A DNA stretch of 64,000 nt from Dyadobacter sp. CY326 (GTDB lineage: Bacteria; Bacteroidota; Bacteroidia; Cytophagales; Spirosomataceae). The notes under the pieces were generated by a model. It saw only the letters and a program-made list of their open reading frames with translations. It was not told where the DNA came from and ran no database searches. The stretch is taken from the NCBI RefSeq assembly GCF_021390515.1, contig NZ_JAJUXI010000004.1, forward strand, positions 434,001 to 498,000, written 5' to 3'. Positions 9,047 to 17,511 of this stretch are shown piece by piece. Positions within the stretch are counted from its first letter, which is position 1. Every line of letters starts with the position of its first letter. The position numbers and the translations under genes were made by a program.

Positions 9047-9090
9047 AAAAGCTCTTCATCCGTAAATCTCGGGTGAAGGGCTTTTGTTTT
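9047..9090 (+). terminator. Rho-independent terminator after the T9SS cargo gene
   Basis: AAAAGCTCTTCATCCG pairs with CGGGTGAAGGGCTTTT through a 16-bp stem that includes two G-U pairs, and is followed by GTTTT. It starts 17 bp after the stop codon at 9030. Confidence 0.8.
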
Positions 9091-9129
9091 ATAATATGTT
9101 CATAACTTTCCGGCTCTTAATTCTGTAAA

Positions 9130-10479
9130 GTGCCTAAGGACTTGGATTTTAGTAAGGAAGATTTTGGAACTGATTTTACCTGGGGCGTGGCCACGGCCGC
9201 TTATCAGATAGAAGGTGCGGTGGACGAAGACGGGCGCGGGCCTTGTGTCTGGGATTCGTTTGCAAAAATCAAAGGTAAAATCAAGAATGGCGATCATGCT
9301 GAAATTGCATGCGATTTTTACCACCAATACGAAGGTGACATTGCACTTGTTAAAACATTGGGCTTTAAAGAATTCCGGTTTTCAATTTCCTGGTCGCGCA
9401 TTTTTCCCGACGGCTATGGCGCGCTGAATGAAAAAGGCATAGCATTCTATAATCGTGTGATTGATCAATGTCTTGCATTGAACATTGTTCCCTGGATCAC
9501 ATTGTATCATTGGGATCTTCCGCAGGCTTTGGAAGATCAGGGCGGGTGGAAAAATCGGAAAGTTATCGAATGGTTTTCGGCTTATGCCACGGTTTGCGTC
9601 AAAGCATTCGGCGATCGGGTGAAAAAGTGGATTGTCTTGAATGAGCCCATGGCGGTTGCCGGGCTTGGTTATACAACGGGTCTGCATGCACCTGGCAAAA
9701 AAAGCATGCTGAATTTCCTTCCTGTGGTGCATCATCTCGCAATGTGCCAGTCTGCGGGCGGGCGCATAATCCGCGAACTTGTTTCGGACGCTTACATTGG
9801 AACCGCCTTTTCATGTTCCTACGTGCATGCCGCAAGCGACAATATCAAAGACATTAATGCTGCAAAGCGGGCAGATGCGCTTATGAACCGCCTTTTTATT
9901 GAACCCGCATTGGGACTCGGTTATCCATCTGATGCTTTCAGTTTTTTACAAAATATCAAACGATATATGCTTCCCGGCGACGCTGAGAAACTAAAATTCG
10001 ACTTCGATTTTATTGGTGTGCAAAATTATTTCAGCGTCGTTGTCAAGCATTCCTATCTCGCGCCGGTAATCTGGCTCAAAGAAGTGCCGGCAACATTGCG
10101 GAATGTGCCGGTTACGGCAATGGGGTGGGAGGTTAGCGGCAAAGGAATGTATGACATACTAACACAATTCGCTGCTTATGAAGGTGTTAAGGAGATCATT
10201 ATTTCCGAAAACGGCGCTGCTTTTCACGACAAGCTTAATGATGACGCCATTCATGACGAAGGTCGCAAGCAATTTTTTCAGGAATATCTTGCTGCGATAT
10301 TAAAAGCGAAAAGTGATTTGGGAAAAATCAAAGGTTACCTGGCCTGGACATTAATGGACAATTTCGAATGGGCCGAAGGATTTGACGCCAGGTTTGGACT
10401 TATTTATGTCGATTTTAAAACACAAAAACGCACAATAAAAGATTCAGGCAAGTGGTTTGCCTCTTTCTTAAACGCATAA
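9130..10479 (+). CDS. Glycoside hydrolase family 1 beta-glucosidase
   Basis: The 449-aa protein spans a full GH1 (beta/alpha)8 barrel. It begins with FTWGVATAAYQIEGA and has the acid/base motif LNEP (Glu172) and the nucleophile motif SENG (Glu360). NMR-independent landmarks such as YHWDLPQAL and WTLMDNFEWAEGF also match the family. It has no signal peptide, so it should hydrolyse imported beta-glucosides in the cytoplasm. The start is GTG at 9130; no ATG exists nearby and the frame begins only a few residues before the conserved barrel. TTTG at 9083 and TAACTTTC at 9103 may form its promoter, overlapping the upstream terminator. Exact aglycone specificity is unknown. Confidence 0.96.
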   Translation: MPKDLDFSKEDFGTDFTWGVATAAYQIEGAVDEDGRGPCVWDSFAKIKGKIKNGDHAEIACDFYHQYEGDIALVKTLGFKEFRFSISWSRIFPDGYGALNEKGIAFYNRVIDQCLALNIVPWITLYHWDLPQALEDQGGWKNRKVIEWFSAYATVCVKAFGDRVKKWIVLNEPMAVAGLGYTTGLHAPGKKSMLNFLPVVHHLAMCQSAGGRIIRELVSDAYIGTAFSCSYVHAASDNIKDINAAKRADALMNRLFIEPALGLGYPSDAFSFLQNIKRYMLPGDAEKLKFDFDFIGVQNYFSVVVKHSYLAPVIWLKEVPATLRNVPVTAMGWEVSGKGMYDILTQFAAYEGVKEIIISENGAAFHDKLNDDAIHDEGRKQFFQEYLAAILKAKSDLGKIKGYLAWTLMDNFEWAEGFDARFGLIYVDFKTQKRTIKDSGKWFASFLNA

Positions 10480-10505
10480 TCGGCAATTCACTCACCAGTT
10501 GACGA

Positions 10506-10730
10506 TCACAAATTGAGAATATTTTTGGCTTCTTTTTCAGAATAGAACGGAGCCAATTCCGCTTCTTCAATAATTTCCTGAACCTGTTCGTCGGACGCCG
10601 GCACACTTTCAGCCACGTGAGCGCTGGTTTCTTTAAAATCAATCATTCCTTTTTGTTTCAGGCTAGCCAAAACCTGCTTAATCAATTCTTGTTCCGATTC
10701 CTTAATTACTTCAATGTGAAAGGTTTTCAT
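10506..10730 (-). CDS. Small antitoxin-like protein without a toxin partner
   Basis: The likely start is the ATG at 10730 (MKTFHIEVIKESEQ), giving 74 residues; an upstream ATG at 10763 would add an unlikely Lys/Tyr-rich leader. The protein is acidic and helical, with a short N-terminal strand followed by a long amphipathic helix, a layout common in small type II antitoxin-like proteins of Bacteroidota. No toxin-sized ORF lies downstream: the next gene on that side is the convergent GH1 gene, 26 bp away. The family assignment is weak; reality as a gene is likely. Confidence 0.55.
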   Translation of the reverse strand: MKTFHIEVIKESEQELIKQVLASLKQKGMIDFKETSAHVAESVPASDEQVQEIIEEAELAPFYSEKEAKNILNL

Positions 10731-10832
10731 ACATAGTTTTTTATTGTAGATGATTTTGTTCAAAAATCATTCCCTCCATGCAACTTCACTACGCGTTTGA
10801 GCATCATTCAACAAAACCTAATTTATTAGACC

Positions 10833-11873
10833 ATGAAAACTAAACAACTGTTATTCGTCGCGTTGACCTTTTTCGTTTCGCTTACCGCAAAAGCGCAGGG
10901 CGAGGACAAGCCTTATGTGACCAAGAATTTTACCAATGCATCATTAAAAGAACTGGAGGTGGAAACTTCGGGCGGGTCGATCTCGGTTACGGGCGGCCAA
11001 AGCAGTGGTTTCAGGGTGGATATGTATGTCAAACCAAACAACTGGAATGGAAAGGACGAACTTTCGAAGGAAGAGGTTGAAGATCGGTTGGAGGATTACG
11101 ACATTCTCATCGGCACGGAAGGCAACCGCGTGATCGCGACAGCAAAAAGGAAAAACAACATTAAATGGAATGACAAGAAAAGCATTTCCATCGCATTCAA
11201 AGTTTCTGCGCCTCGCAACACGGCGACAAACCTGAAAACGAGCGGAGGAAGCATTCACATTGCTGCATTATCCGGCGAGCAAAACTTTACAACGAGCGGC
11301 GGAAGCCTGAAAGTGACTGATCTGGAAGGCGTTATTCGTGGCAGAACTTCCGGAGGCAGCATTGACGTGGCCAATTGCAAAAAAGATGTGGAGTTGCATA
11401 CAAGCGGCGGGAGCATTAAAGCCATGGAATTGAGCGGCAAAATCGTGCTTGAAACTTCTGGCGGAAGCATTGCACTGAACGAAATGGAAGGCGATATCGA
11501 AGCGCATACAAGCGGTGGAAGCGTAAAAGGCGACGGCATCACGGGCTCGCTTAACACGGGCACTTCGGGTGGGTCAGTAAGACTTTCCAATGTGTCGGGA
11601 AGTTTGAGGGCGAGCACGAGCGCGGGCAGCATTGAAGTAGAAATGAACAAGTTAGGTGAATATGTAGACCTTTCCAGCTCGGCAGGAAGTGTGCGCGTGA
11701 CCATGCCAATGGACAAGGGCGTTGACCTGAATCTGAAAGGAAACAAAGTGAATATTGCTTTGAAAAACTTTGACGGCCAAGCTGAGAAAGATTACGTGCG
11801 CGGCAAAATGAACGGCGGCGGCATTCCGGTGACATTATCGGCAAGCAGTGGAAGCGTTTCGGTGAATCAGTAA
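10833..11873 (+). CDS. DUF4097 family beta-strand repeat protein
   Basis: The 346-aa protein has a signal peptide ending AKAQ. From about residue 40 it shows a regular repeat of roughly 18-20 residues centred on TSGGS(I/V/L): VETSGGSISV, LKTSGGSIHI, FTTSGGSLKV, GRTSGGSIDV, LHTSGGSIKA, LETSGGSIAL, AHTSGGSVKG, TGTSGGSVRL, then degenerate TSAGSIEV, SSAGSVRV and SSGSVSV. This is the DUF4097 parallel beta-helix or beta-roll pattern. It should be periplasmic or outer-membrane associated. It stands alone between an antitoxin-like gene on the other strand and a strong terminator. Function is unknown. Confidence 0.88.
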   Translation: MKTKQLLFVALTFFVSLTAKAQGEDKPYVTKNFTNASLKELEVETSGGSISVTGGQSSGFRVDMYVKPNNWNGKDELSKEEVEDRLEDYDILIGTEGNRVIATAKRKNNIKWNDKKSISIAFKVSAPRNTATNLKTSGGSIHIAALSGEQNFTTSGGSLKVTDLEGVIRGRTSGGSIDVANCKKDVELHTSGGSIKAMELSGKIVLETSGGSIALNEMEGDIEAHTSGGSVKGDGITGSLNTGTSGGSVRLSNVSGSLRASTSAGSIEVEMNKLGEYVDLSSSAGSVRVTMPMDKGVDLNLKGNKVNIALKNFDGQAEKDYVRGKMNGGGIPVTLSASSGSVSVNQ

Positions 11874-11898
11874 GGCAATAACTATTTACATATAAGTG

Positions 11899-11935
11899 AG
11901 GCATTGGAATTAATTTTTTTCCAATGCCTTTTTTT
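11899..11935 (+). terminator. Rho-independent terminator after the DUF4097 gene
   Basis: AGGCATTGGAA and TTCCAATGCCT form a perfect 11-bp stem, followed by a run of T residues. It lies 25 bp after the stop codon. Confidence 0.9.
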
Positions 11936-11985
11936 GTGACCGATTTTTCAAACCTGCGTCAAAGCATAAATAATCGCTCTGTCTC

Positions 11986-12978
11986 ATGTTTAAAAAAATC
12001 ACAAATCACCTTCAAGAATTTTTCGGCATATCCAAAAAGGAAGCGAGAGGCGCACTGGTGCTCATGATTTTATGCCTCTTCCTACTTTGGACGCCCTTTG
12101 TTTTTCGCCGATTTGTCCTTCCCGTTTTACCCATTGAAAAGCAAGCCGTCGATTTTAAAAAGTTGGACAGCATTGCCGTAGTGCTGGAAAGGGAAAGTCA
12201 GGTCAAGTTCAAAAAATACAAGCCATTTCCGAAAAAAGAGTTTGCGAAAAGGCCTCCAAGAACAGTCAAATTATCTGATTTTGATCCCAATTCGGCTTCA
12301 ATTGATCAGTTGGAAACATTGGGCATTCCTGCATTTCTGGCAAGGCGCATTGACAAATTCCGAAGCAAGGGCGGCAAATTCAGGAAAAAAGAAGATCTGC
12401 TGAACATTTACGATTTCCCTTCGGAGCTTTTCGGGAAGTTGAAGAAGCACATTGTTTTTAGTTCTGTTGTTTCGCCGCCGTCTGTTTCCTTATCGAAATC
12501 TGTTTCTTCATCATCTTCTTCTTCTCGTTCTTTTGGTGCGCGGCCCGGCGTTGAAACGCCGGGGAATGTTCGTGGTTTTGTGATGTTTGATTTGAATTTG
12601 GCGGATACGGCGCAGTTGGTGCGGTTGCGTGGGATTGGGACCAAACTTTCACAGCGCATCATCAAATATCGTGATGCACTGGGCGGATTTCATGACTTGC
12701 GCCAATATTCAGAAATCTTTGGACTTGACTCACTGGCTCTGGGTGAACTGCGGCGTTATGGGAAAATTGGAAGTGCGGTAAAAAAGATCAGCATTAACAC
12801 GGCTTCGGCTGAGGAGCTGGGCCGTCATCCTTATTTGAGAGATCGAAAAAAGATTGTTGTGTTGGTCAATTATCGCCAGCAACATGGCGCATTTCAGTCT
12901 TTGGAAGATTTGAAAAAAGTGAAAGTGCTGGATGATGATTTGATCAAAAAAATAAGCCCTTATCTCTCTTTTGACTGA
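11986..12978 (+). CDS. Membrane-anchored helix-hairpin-helix (ComEA-like) protein
   Basis: The 330-aa protein has one N-terminal membrane segment (ALVLMILCLFLLWTPFVF, about 24-41). Three ComEA-type HhH units follow: FDPNSASIDQLETLGIP..., FDLNLADTAQLVRLRGIG... and ISINTASAEELGRHPYLR.... The N-x-A-x-x-x-x-L pattern in each is characteristic. A low-complexity serine linker (SVSSSSSSSRSFGARPG) joins units one and two. ComEA proteins bind DNA during uptake, but many Bacteroidota homologues stand alone with no competence genes nearby, as here. DNA binding is inferred from the fold. Confidence 0.88.
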   Translation: MFKKITNHLQEFFGISKKEARGALVLMILCLFLLWTPFVFRRFVLPVLPIEKQAVDFKKLDSIAVVLERESQVKFKKYKPFPKKEFAKRPPRTVKLSDFDPNSASIDQLETLGIPAFLARRIDKFRSKGGKFRKKEDLLNIYDFPSELFGKLKKHIVFSSVVSPPSVSLSKSVSSSSSSSRSFGARPGVETPGNVRGFVMFDLNLADTAQLVRLRGIGTKLSQRIIKYRDALGGFHDLRQYSEIFGLDSLALGELRRYGKIGSAVKKISINTASAEELGRHPYLRDRKKIVVLVNYRQQHGAFQSLEDLKKVKVLDDDLIKKISPYLSFD

Positions 12979-12992
12979 GATAAGGGCTTTTA
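12954..12992. terminator. Terminator overlapping the stop codon of the HhH gene
   Basis: AAGCCCTTATCTC pairs with GAGATAAGGGCTT (13 bp), and TTTT follows on the plus strand. The TGA stop at 12976-12978 sits at the base of the second arm. On the minus strand the convergent LOG gene ends 15 bp away, so the hairpin may serve both. Confidence 0.8.
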
Positions 12993-13006
12993 AATTACAA
13001 TAAGCC

Positions 13007-13777
13007 TTAAAAATTGGGCTTCAACAGATATTTATTATAGAAATTGTCGATCACTTGCACGGCTTGATCCGGCGTGTCGACAATGCTGATCAGTTTCAGG
13101 TCTTCGGGATTAATATTTCCCTCCGTCAACATTGTTCCTTTGATCCAGTCAAGCAATCCGGACCAGTAACTGCTGCCCACCAGCACAATCGGGAACCGAC
13201 CGATCTTCTTGGTTTGAATCAATGTCATCGCTTCAAACATTTCATCCAATGTTCCAAAACCACCCGGCATCACGATGAATCCCTGGGAATATTTGACAAA
13301 CATTACTTTGCGGACAAAGAAGAAATCGAAGTTGATATTCTTATCGGGGTCAATGTAAATGTTGCTGTGTTGTTCAAAAGGCAGTTTAATGTTCAGTCCG
13401 ACAGATTTTCCGCCTTGCTCGTGTGCGCCTTTGTTGCCCGCTTCCATTATTCCGGGACCGCCGCCTGTGATGACGCCGTAACCATGCCTGACGAGCTTTG
13501 CTGCGATGTCTTCGGCTGTTTTATAATGCGGATTGCTGGAAAGCGTGCGCGCCGATCCGAATAAGGAAACACAAGGGCCAATTTTCGCAAGCTTGTCAAA
13601 TCCTTCAACGAATTCGGCCATAACCTTGAAAACAACCCACGAATCGGCACTTTTTATCTCATTCCAATTTTTATCTTCAAAAGCTTCCTTAATTCTCAAT
13701 TCATCTTCCGGAACCGCAGCATTAAGTAAGGAAACATCTATTAATTCAGCATTTGTTGGTTTTACTTCTTCACTCAT
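13007..13777 (-). CDS. LOG family (TIGR00730) nucleotide phosphoribohydrolase
   Basis: The 256-aa protein has a Rossmann fold with both LOG signatures: GGGPGIMEAGNKGA (about 105-118) and PGGFGTLDE (171-179), the latter being the P-G-G-x-G-T-x-x-E catalytic motif. The family cleaves cytokinin or purine nucleoside 5'-monophosphates to base and ribose 5-phosphate; in most bacteria the physiological role is purine turnover. An N-terminal extension of about 60 residues precedes the fold, as seen in long LOG proteins. It is divergent from rpiB, which handles ribose 5-phosphate; whether that is meaningful is not clear. Confidence 0.9.
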   Translation of the reverse strand: MSEEVKPTNAELIDVSLLNAAVPEDELRIKEAFEDKNWNEIKSADSWVVFKVMAEFVEGFDKLAKIGPCVSLFGSARTLSSNPHYKTAEDIAAKLVRHGYGVITGGGPGIMEAGNKGAHEQGGKSVGLNIKLPFEQHSNIYIDPDKNINFDFFFVRKVMFVKYSQGFIVMPGGFGTLDEMFEAMTLIQTKKIGRFPIVLVGSSYWSGLLDWIKGTMLTEGNINPEDLKLISIVDTPDQAVQVIDNFYNKYLLKPNF

Positions 13778-13796
13778 ATTCGGGTATTCATTTTAG

Positions 13797-13823
13797 TTGT
13801 TGTATGAGATAATCGTAACTTTG
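13797..13823 (+). promoter_or_regulatory. Candidate promoter of rpiB
   Basis: TTG at 13797-13799 and a perfect -7 box TAACTTTG at 13816-13823 are separated by 16 bases, close to the Bacteroidota TTG/TAnnTTTG layout. The rpiB start codon is 82 bp downstream of the box. Confidence 0.6.
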
Positions 13824-13905
13824 TGACCGGCGTTTATAGAAAATATAATATTAACTTTAACCATTGTCGGTGCAACATTGCACGGTAACAATTAACAAAA
13901 AAGTA

Positions 13906-14337
13906 ATGAGAAAAATTGCTATCGGTTCTGATCATGCGGGTTTTCCTTACAAGGAGCCGGTCATTAACTGGCTAACAACGAATGGTTTTGAAGTGAAGGA
14001 TTTTGGGACTTACAGCGCTGAGTCTGCGGACTATGCAGATTTTGCACATCCCGTTGCCAGTGGCGTTGAGAGCGGTGAGTTTGAAAAAGGCGTGCTGTTA
14101 TGCGGAAGCGGACAGGGCGTATGCATTACGGCAAACAAGCACCAGGGAATCCGTGCTGCATTGGTTTGGGACTTGCCGCTGGCTGCACTCGCACGCCAGC
14201 ATAATGACGCCAATGTGATTTGCATTCCGGTAAGATTCATTGAACTTGAAATCGCACTGGCCAGCATTGAAGCATTTCTTGCAACAGAATTTGAAGGCGG
14301 ACGTCACCAGACGCGTGTCGATAAAATTGCGTGCTAG
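13906..14337 (+). CDS. rpiB: Ribose-5-phosphate isomerase B
   Basis: The start at 13906 (MRKIAIGSDHAGF) matches the conserved N-terminus of the RpiB/LacAB family; earlier in-frame codons read poorly. The 143-aa product has GSDHAGF at 6-12 and LLCGSGQGVCITANK, where the Cys of C-G-S/T-G is the catalytic base of the isomerase, followed by KHQGIRAAL. It interconverts ribose 5-phosphate and ribulose 5-phosphate in the non-oxidative pentose phosphate pathway. Its last four bases overlap the end of the convergent membrane-protein gene. Confidence 0.95.
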   Translation: MRKIAIGSDHAGFPYKEPVINWLTTNGFEVKDFGTYSAESADYADFAHPVASGVESGEFEKGVLLCGSGQGVCITANKHQGIRAALVWDLPLAALARQHNDANVICIPVRFIELEIALASIEAFLATEFEGGRHQTRVDKIAC

Positions 14338-15746
14338 ATCTTTCTTTGATAAATGCCTTTCCAGGGACTTAATTGATATTGCTTTTTGAGTGCCGGAACG
14401 CGGTAAAGCAATTTCGGCATGATATTCACCTTATCGATGACGTAATCCGGCGGATCTTTTTTGAAGTTGTCATACACGTGAATAACGCTGTCAAAATTGT
14501 CCAGGTTTTGCAAATCATAACTTGCCAGTTCCCAGTTGAGATAAGGCGTTGCAGTAAAATTATTGATATATTCTCCGGAGTGCTGTCCCAAAACCAGCAC
14601 TCTTTTTTTCTGGATCTGACCGGGAAGTTCCGCTTCTCTTGCACGGAGATTTTCCAGTTTTCCCATTGAGATCCCAGGAATGATTCCGCGTAATCCCTGA
14701 TATTGGATCAAAAGAATCACAGCACCCATTGTGATAAATTGCAGCTCATCAGCCAGGCTTTTCTTTTTGAAGCTTTGGAAATAATGTGTTGCAAAAAAGG
14801 CTGCGGGCGGGATGAAGATCACAAATTGCATCGGCGCCATGAACTGCATTAACGGAATTGTGAAAACTGACACAATGAACCAGAGCGCCATCACCTGCTG
14901 AATTCTGGTCTGATAATTGACAAAGCGAAGCGTTGTGAAAATCCGCATAAAACCCATCACACCGAAACCCAAAGGCAACAATAGCGAAGCGATCAGGGAC
15001 GAAAAATCATTGAGATTATATTGTTTTACCTGAAAAACGGAGGTTAGCAAATTCCTGTTTAGACTTTCAATGCCATTGTTCAAATAAAAAAACAGCACGA
15101 CCATGAGCAGCGGGAACACAGAGCCAAAAATGCCGAGCAAATGGTGACGGACCGTGGAGCCGGTGTAAAACAGGAGCGCCAGAAACGCCCAGACCATAAA
15201 CAATGAGGCGGGCAAATAAAACAGCGTCGCGATCCCAATGTAAAGCCCCATTTCAAAAACCTGCGGCGTCACATCACGTTTTACAAGGATTTTCACGATC
15301 GATCCGAATGCGAAGAGCAGGAATGTGTTCGCCATCAGCATGGGCGAAAGCGTGCCCATATCAAAGGAAATGTTCAGGAAAAGCGCGTACAAGGCCCCTG
15401 GCAAAAACGTGCGTTCCGGAAACACCTCACGCGAATGAATTACGTAATTGAAATAGAGGATCTGGATAATCGAAACAATGATTGCGGCTAGCTGATAAAA
15501 CCATTGCGTGCGTCCGAAAAGCGTATCGATAAGCCAGTAAGTAAGCCCGGAAAATGGGCTGACGTTATCCCAGACATCTCGATATAGCATGAAACCGCGT
15601 CCCATTTGCTCGCCAACGAGCATCCAGCTCAGTTCGGGAATAAGCAGCGGTGCGCCACCCAGGAAAAACGGGAGGCGAAGCAGTAAAAAAAATACCACCA
15701 GACTGATTGTCTGATACCGTGCATTTACGCGAAAAAAACTTAGCAA
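14334..15746 (-). CDS. Polytopic membrane protein of unknown function
   Basis: The 470-aa protein is dominated by about ten hydrophobic helices (for example TISLVVFFLLLRLPFFLGG and LLMVVLFFYLNN) and ends with a soluble C-terminal tail of about 110 residues (from roughly KMENL-like GKLENLRAREAEL onward). The tail contains KKRVLVLGQHSGEY and ends in DYVIDKVNIMPKLL. The layout, with an acidic first loop and late helices, is similar to GT-C-like or DUF6427-type Bacteroidota membrane proteins, but I see no diagnostic catalytic motif. It overlaps rpiB tail to tail and is divergent from rbfA. A sugar-transfer role is only a possibility. Confidence 0.75.
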   Translation of the reverse strand: MLSFFRVNARYQTISLVVFFLLLRLPFFLGGAPLLIPELSWMLVGEQMGRGFMLYRDVWDNVSPFSGLTYWLIDTLFGRTQWFYQLAAIIVSIIQILYFNYVIHSREVFPERTFLPGALYALFLNISFDMGTLSPMLMANTFLLFAFGSIVKILVKRDVTPQVFEMGLYIGIATLFYLPASLFMVWAFLALLFYTGSTVRHHLLGIFGSVFPLLMVVLFFYLNNGIESLNRNLLTSVFQVKQYNLNDFSSLIASLLLPLGFGVMGFMRIFTTLRFVNYQTRIQQVMALWFIVSVFTIPLMQFMAPMQFVIFIPPAAFFATHYFQSFKKKSLADELQFITMGAVILLIQYQGLRGIIPGISMGKLENLRAREAELPGQIQKKRVLVLGQHSGEYINNFTATPYLNWELASYDLQNLDNFDSVIHVYDNFKKDPPDYVIDKVNIMPKLLYRVPALKKQYQLSPWKGIYQRKI

Positions 15747-15835
15747 GAAGTAAGCAGATTATATATCTTATCAGAATAACTTTCACGAAATTACAACTCC
15801 GCATTCTACAAAAACAAAATAAGTGCGGATATTTG

Positions 15836-15843
15836 TACTTTTG
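15836..15843 (+). promoter_or_regulatory. -7 box four bases upstream of the rbfA start
   Basis: TACTTTTG is a perfect TAnnTTTG element, and only four bases separate it from the ATG at 15848. A transcript starting at the usual distance would begin at or next to the start codon, making the mRNA leaderless or nearly so. No TTG -33 element is evident. Confidence 0.5.
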
Positions 15844-15847
15844 CAAA

Positions 15848-16231
15848 ATGGAATCTAAAAGACAACAAAAAGTAGGGAGGCAGATCCAGAAGGATCTTGG
15901 GGAGATATTCCAAAAGGACGCACAACATTTGACGAATGGCTCTTTTGTAACCATAACTGCGGTCCGCGTTACGCCGGACCTAAGCATTGCAAGAGCATAT
16001 CTGAGCTTTTTGCCCGATAAAAATAAATCGATTTTGCTGGAAACCATTAAGGAGAACACCCGCTTCTTTCGCCAGAAGTTAGCAGAAAGGGTGCGACACC
16101 AGCTTCGGATCGTGCCTCATTTACAATTTTTTATGGACGACACTGCCGAATACGCGGCCAAAATGGATCTGCTTTTTTCGGATATCGTAATTCCTCCCGC
16201 GCAACCGGACGAGGAAGAAGAATCCAAATGA
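15848..16231 (+). CDS. rbfA: 30S ribosome-binding factor
   Basis: The start at 15848 (MESKRQQKVGRQIQ) fits the family; the longer frame begins inside the neighbouring divergent gene. The 127-aa protein has the RbfA KH-like fold: N-terminal QKVGRQIQKDLGEIFQ, the strand block VTITAVRVTPDLSIARAYLSF, and RHQLRIVPHLQFFMDDTAEYAAKMD near the C-terminus. It assists late maturation of the 16S rRNA 5' end during 30S assembly. The permease gene follows after 16 bp, suggesting cotranscription. Confidence 0.95.
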   Translation: MESKRQQKVGRQIQKDLGEIFQKDAQHLTNGSFVTITAVRVTPDLSIARAYLSFLPDKNKSILLETIKENTRFFRQKLAERVRHQLRIVPHLQFFMDDTAEYAAKMDLLFSDIVIPPAQPDEEEESK

Positions 16232-16247
16232 TTTAAGCATTCCCAAA

Positions 16248-17474
16248 ATGGATCTTTCGTACCGGATTGCCGTCCGCTATTTTTTCTCCCGTAACAAACG
16301 CAGCTTCATCAGCGTGATCGCCCGCATTGCAATGGCTGGCGTGGCTGTGGGCACGATGGCTATGGTTGTGGTTTTGTCCGTTTTCAACGGGATGGAAGAC
16401 CTTAACCGCAAGATTTTCAAGACTTTCGATGCGGATATCAAAATTACGCCAGCCGAGGGAAAGCGCTTCAAGGTGAATGATGCTTTTATTCAAAACATCA
16501 AATCTGTTGAAGGAGTAAAATTTGTAACCCAGGTTGTGGAAGACAATGCGCTGGCGCAATACGGCAATCAGCAAATTATTGTGCGCCTCAAAGGCGTAGA
16601 CAGCGGTTTTGAACAGCAAGCAGAACTGGACACAGCCCTCATTGAAGGCTCTTTGCGTTTGTATGGCAACAACGGAACGCCTTATGCCATTACGGCCGAG
16701 GGCATTCGCAATGCACTCTCCATTTCCCTCGAAGACATTCTCACGCCTTTGCAGCTCATGTATCCGAAAACCGGGACCAAAACGATTGCTGTAAATCCTT
16801 CCGAAGCTTTTAATACATTGTCACTCAGGCCGGGCGGTGTTTTTTTTATCGAAAGCCGCTATGACGATTATGTTATCGCGCCCGTTGCTTTGGTTGAACA
16901 ACTCATGGAATACCACGGCGAAAGATCGTCGTTGGAAATTAAGGTCGCGCCGGGATTCACGGAAAAGCGGGTTAGCAGAGCGCTTGCGGAAAAATTAGGC
17001 GGTCAATTCGTAGTAAAAGACAGGGATTCGCTCAATTCGGATCTGCTCCGCGCCATCCGGCTTGAAAAACTTTTTGTGGCTATAACCTTGTCTTTCATTA
17101 TTTTAGTAGCCGCGATAAACATTTTCTTCTCGCTGAGCATGCTCGCGATCGAAAAAAAGAAGGATGTTTCCATGTTATATGCATTGGGTGCGACACCGAA
17201 GCTGATCCGGAAAATTTTCCTGGCAGAAGGAGCCATCGTCGCATTGTCGGGCGCCATATTCGGGCTTTGTGCCGGAATCGCATTGTGCTTGTTGCAGATC
17301 AAATATGGCTTTGTTTCGATGGGAATGGCAACTTCGCTGGTTGACGCTTACCCGGTCAAATTAATATGGGGAGACATACTTTTCACGGGCGTCATCGTCG
17401 TTATCATAACAATGCTGGTGTCCTACATTCCTGCGCGCCGGGCAGCACAAGCCGGCCAAATATTGCCGGTCTGA
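16248..17474 (+). CDS. LolC/LolE-like ABC transporter permease
   Basis: The 408-aa protein has the four-helix LolCE arrangement: MDLSYRIAVRYFFS, a first helix (IAMAGVAVGTMAMVVVLSVF), a periplasmic domain of about 220 residues, then three C-terminal helices beginning LFVAITLSFIILVAAINIFF. FtsX signature residues appear in KKDVSMLYALGATPKLI. LolC/E proteins release lipoproteins from the inner membrane to the chaperone LolA. No ATPase is adjacent. It follows rbfA by 16 bp. The Lol function is by family; a generic FtsX exporter is the alternative. Confidence 0.87.
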   Translation: MDLSYRIAVRYFFSRNKRSFISVIARIAMAGVAVGTMAMVVVLSVFNGMEDLNRKIFKTFDADIKITPAEGKRFKVNDAFIQNIKSVEGVKFVTQVVEDNALAQYGNQQIIVRLKGVDSGFEQQAELDTALIEGSLRLYGNNGTPYAITAEGIRNALSISLEDILTPLQLMYPKTGTKTIAVNPSEAFNTLSLRPGGVFFIESRYDDYVIAPVALVEQLMEYHGERSSLEIKVAPGFTEKRVSRALAEKLGGQFVVKDRDSLNSDLLRAIRLEKLFVAITLSFIILVAAINIFFSLSMLAIEKKKDVSMLYALGATPKLIRKIFLAEGAIVALSGAIFGLCAGIALCLLQIKYGFVSMGMATSLVDAYPVKLIWGDILFTGVIVVIITMLVSYIPARRAAQAGQILPV

Positions 17475-17511
17475 TATTTGTAAAGTAAAACGAAAATATA
17501 ACTGAATCACT

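Noticed and set aside
11220..11700. Repetitive DNA that could suggest a CRISPR or VNTR array
   Set aside because: The periodicity comes from the TSGGS protein repeat; DNA copies differ in codons and there are no spacers.
12408..12665. Minus-strand acidic ORF inside the HhH gene
   Set aside because: It mirrors the serine-rich low-complexity linker of the HhH protein and overlaps conserved HhH codons.
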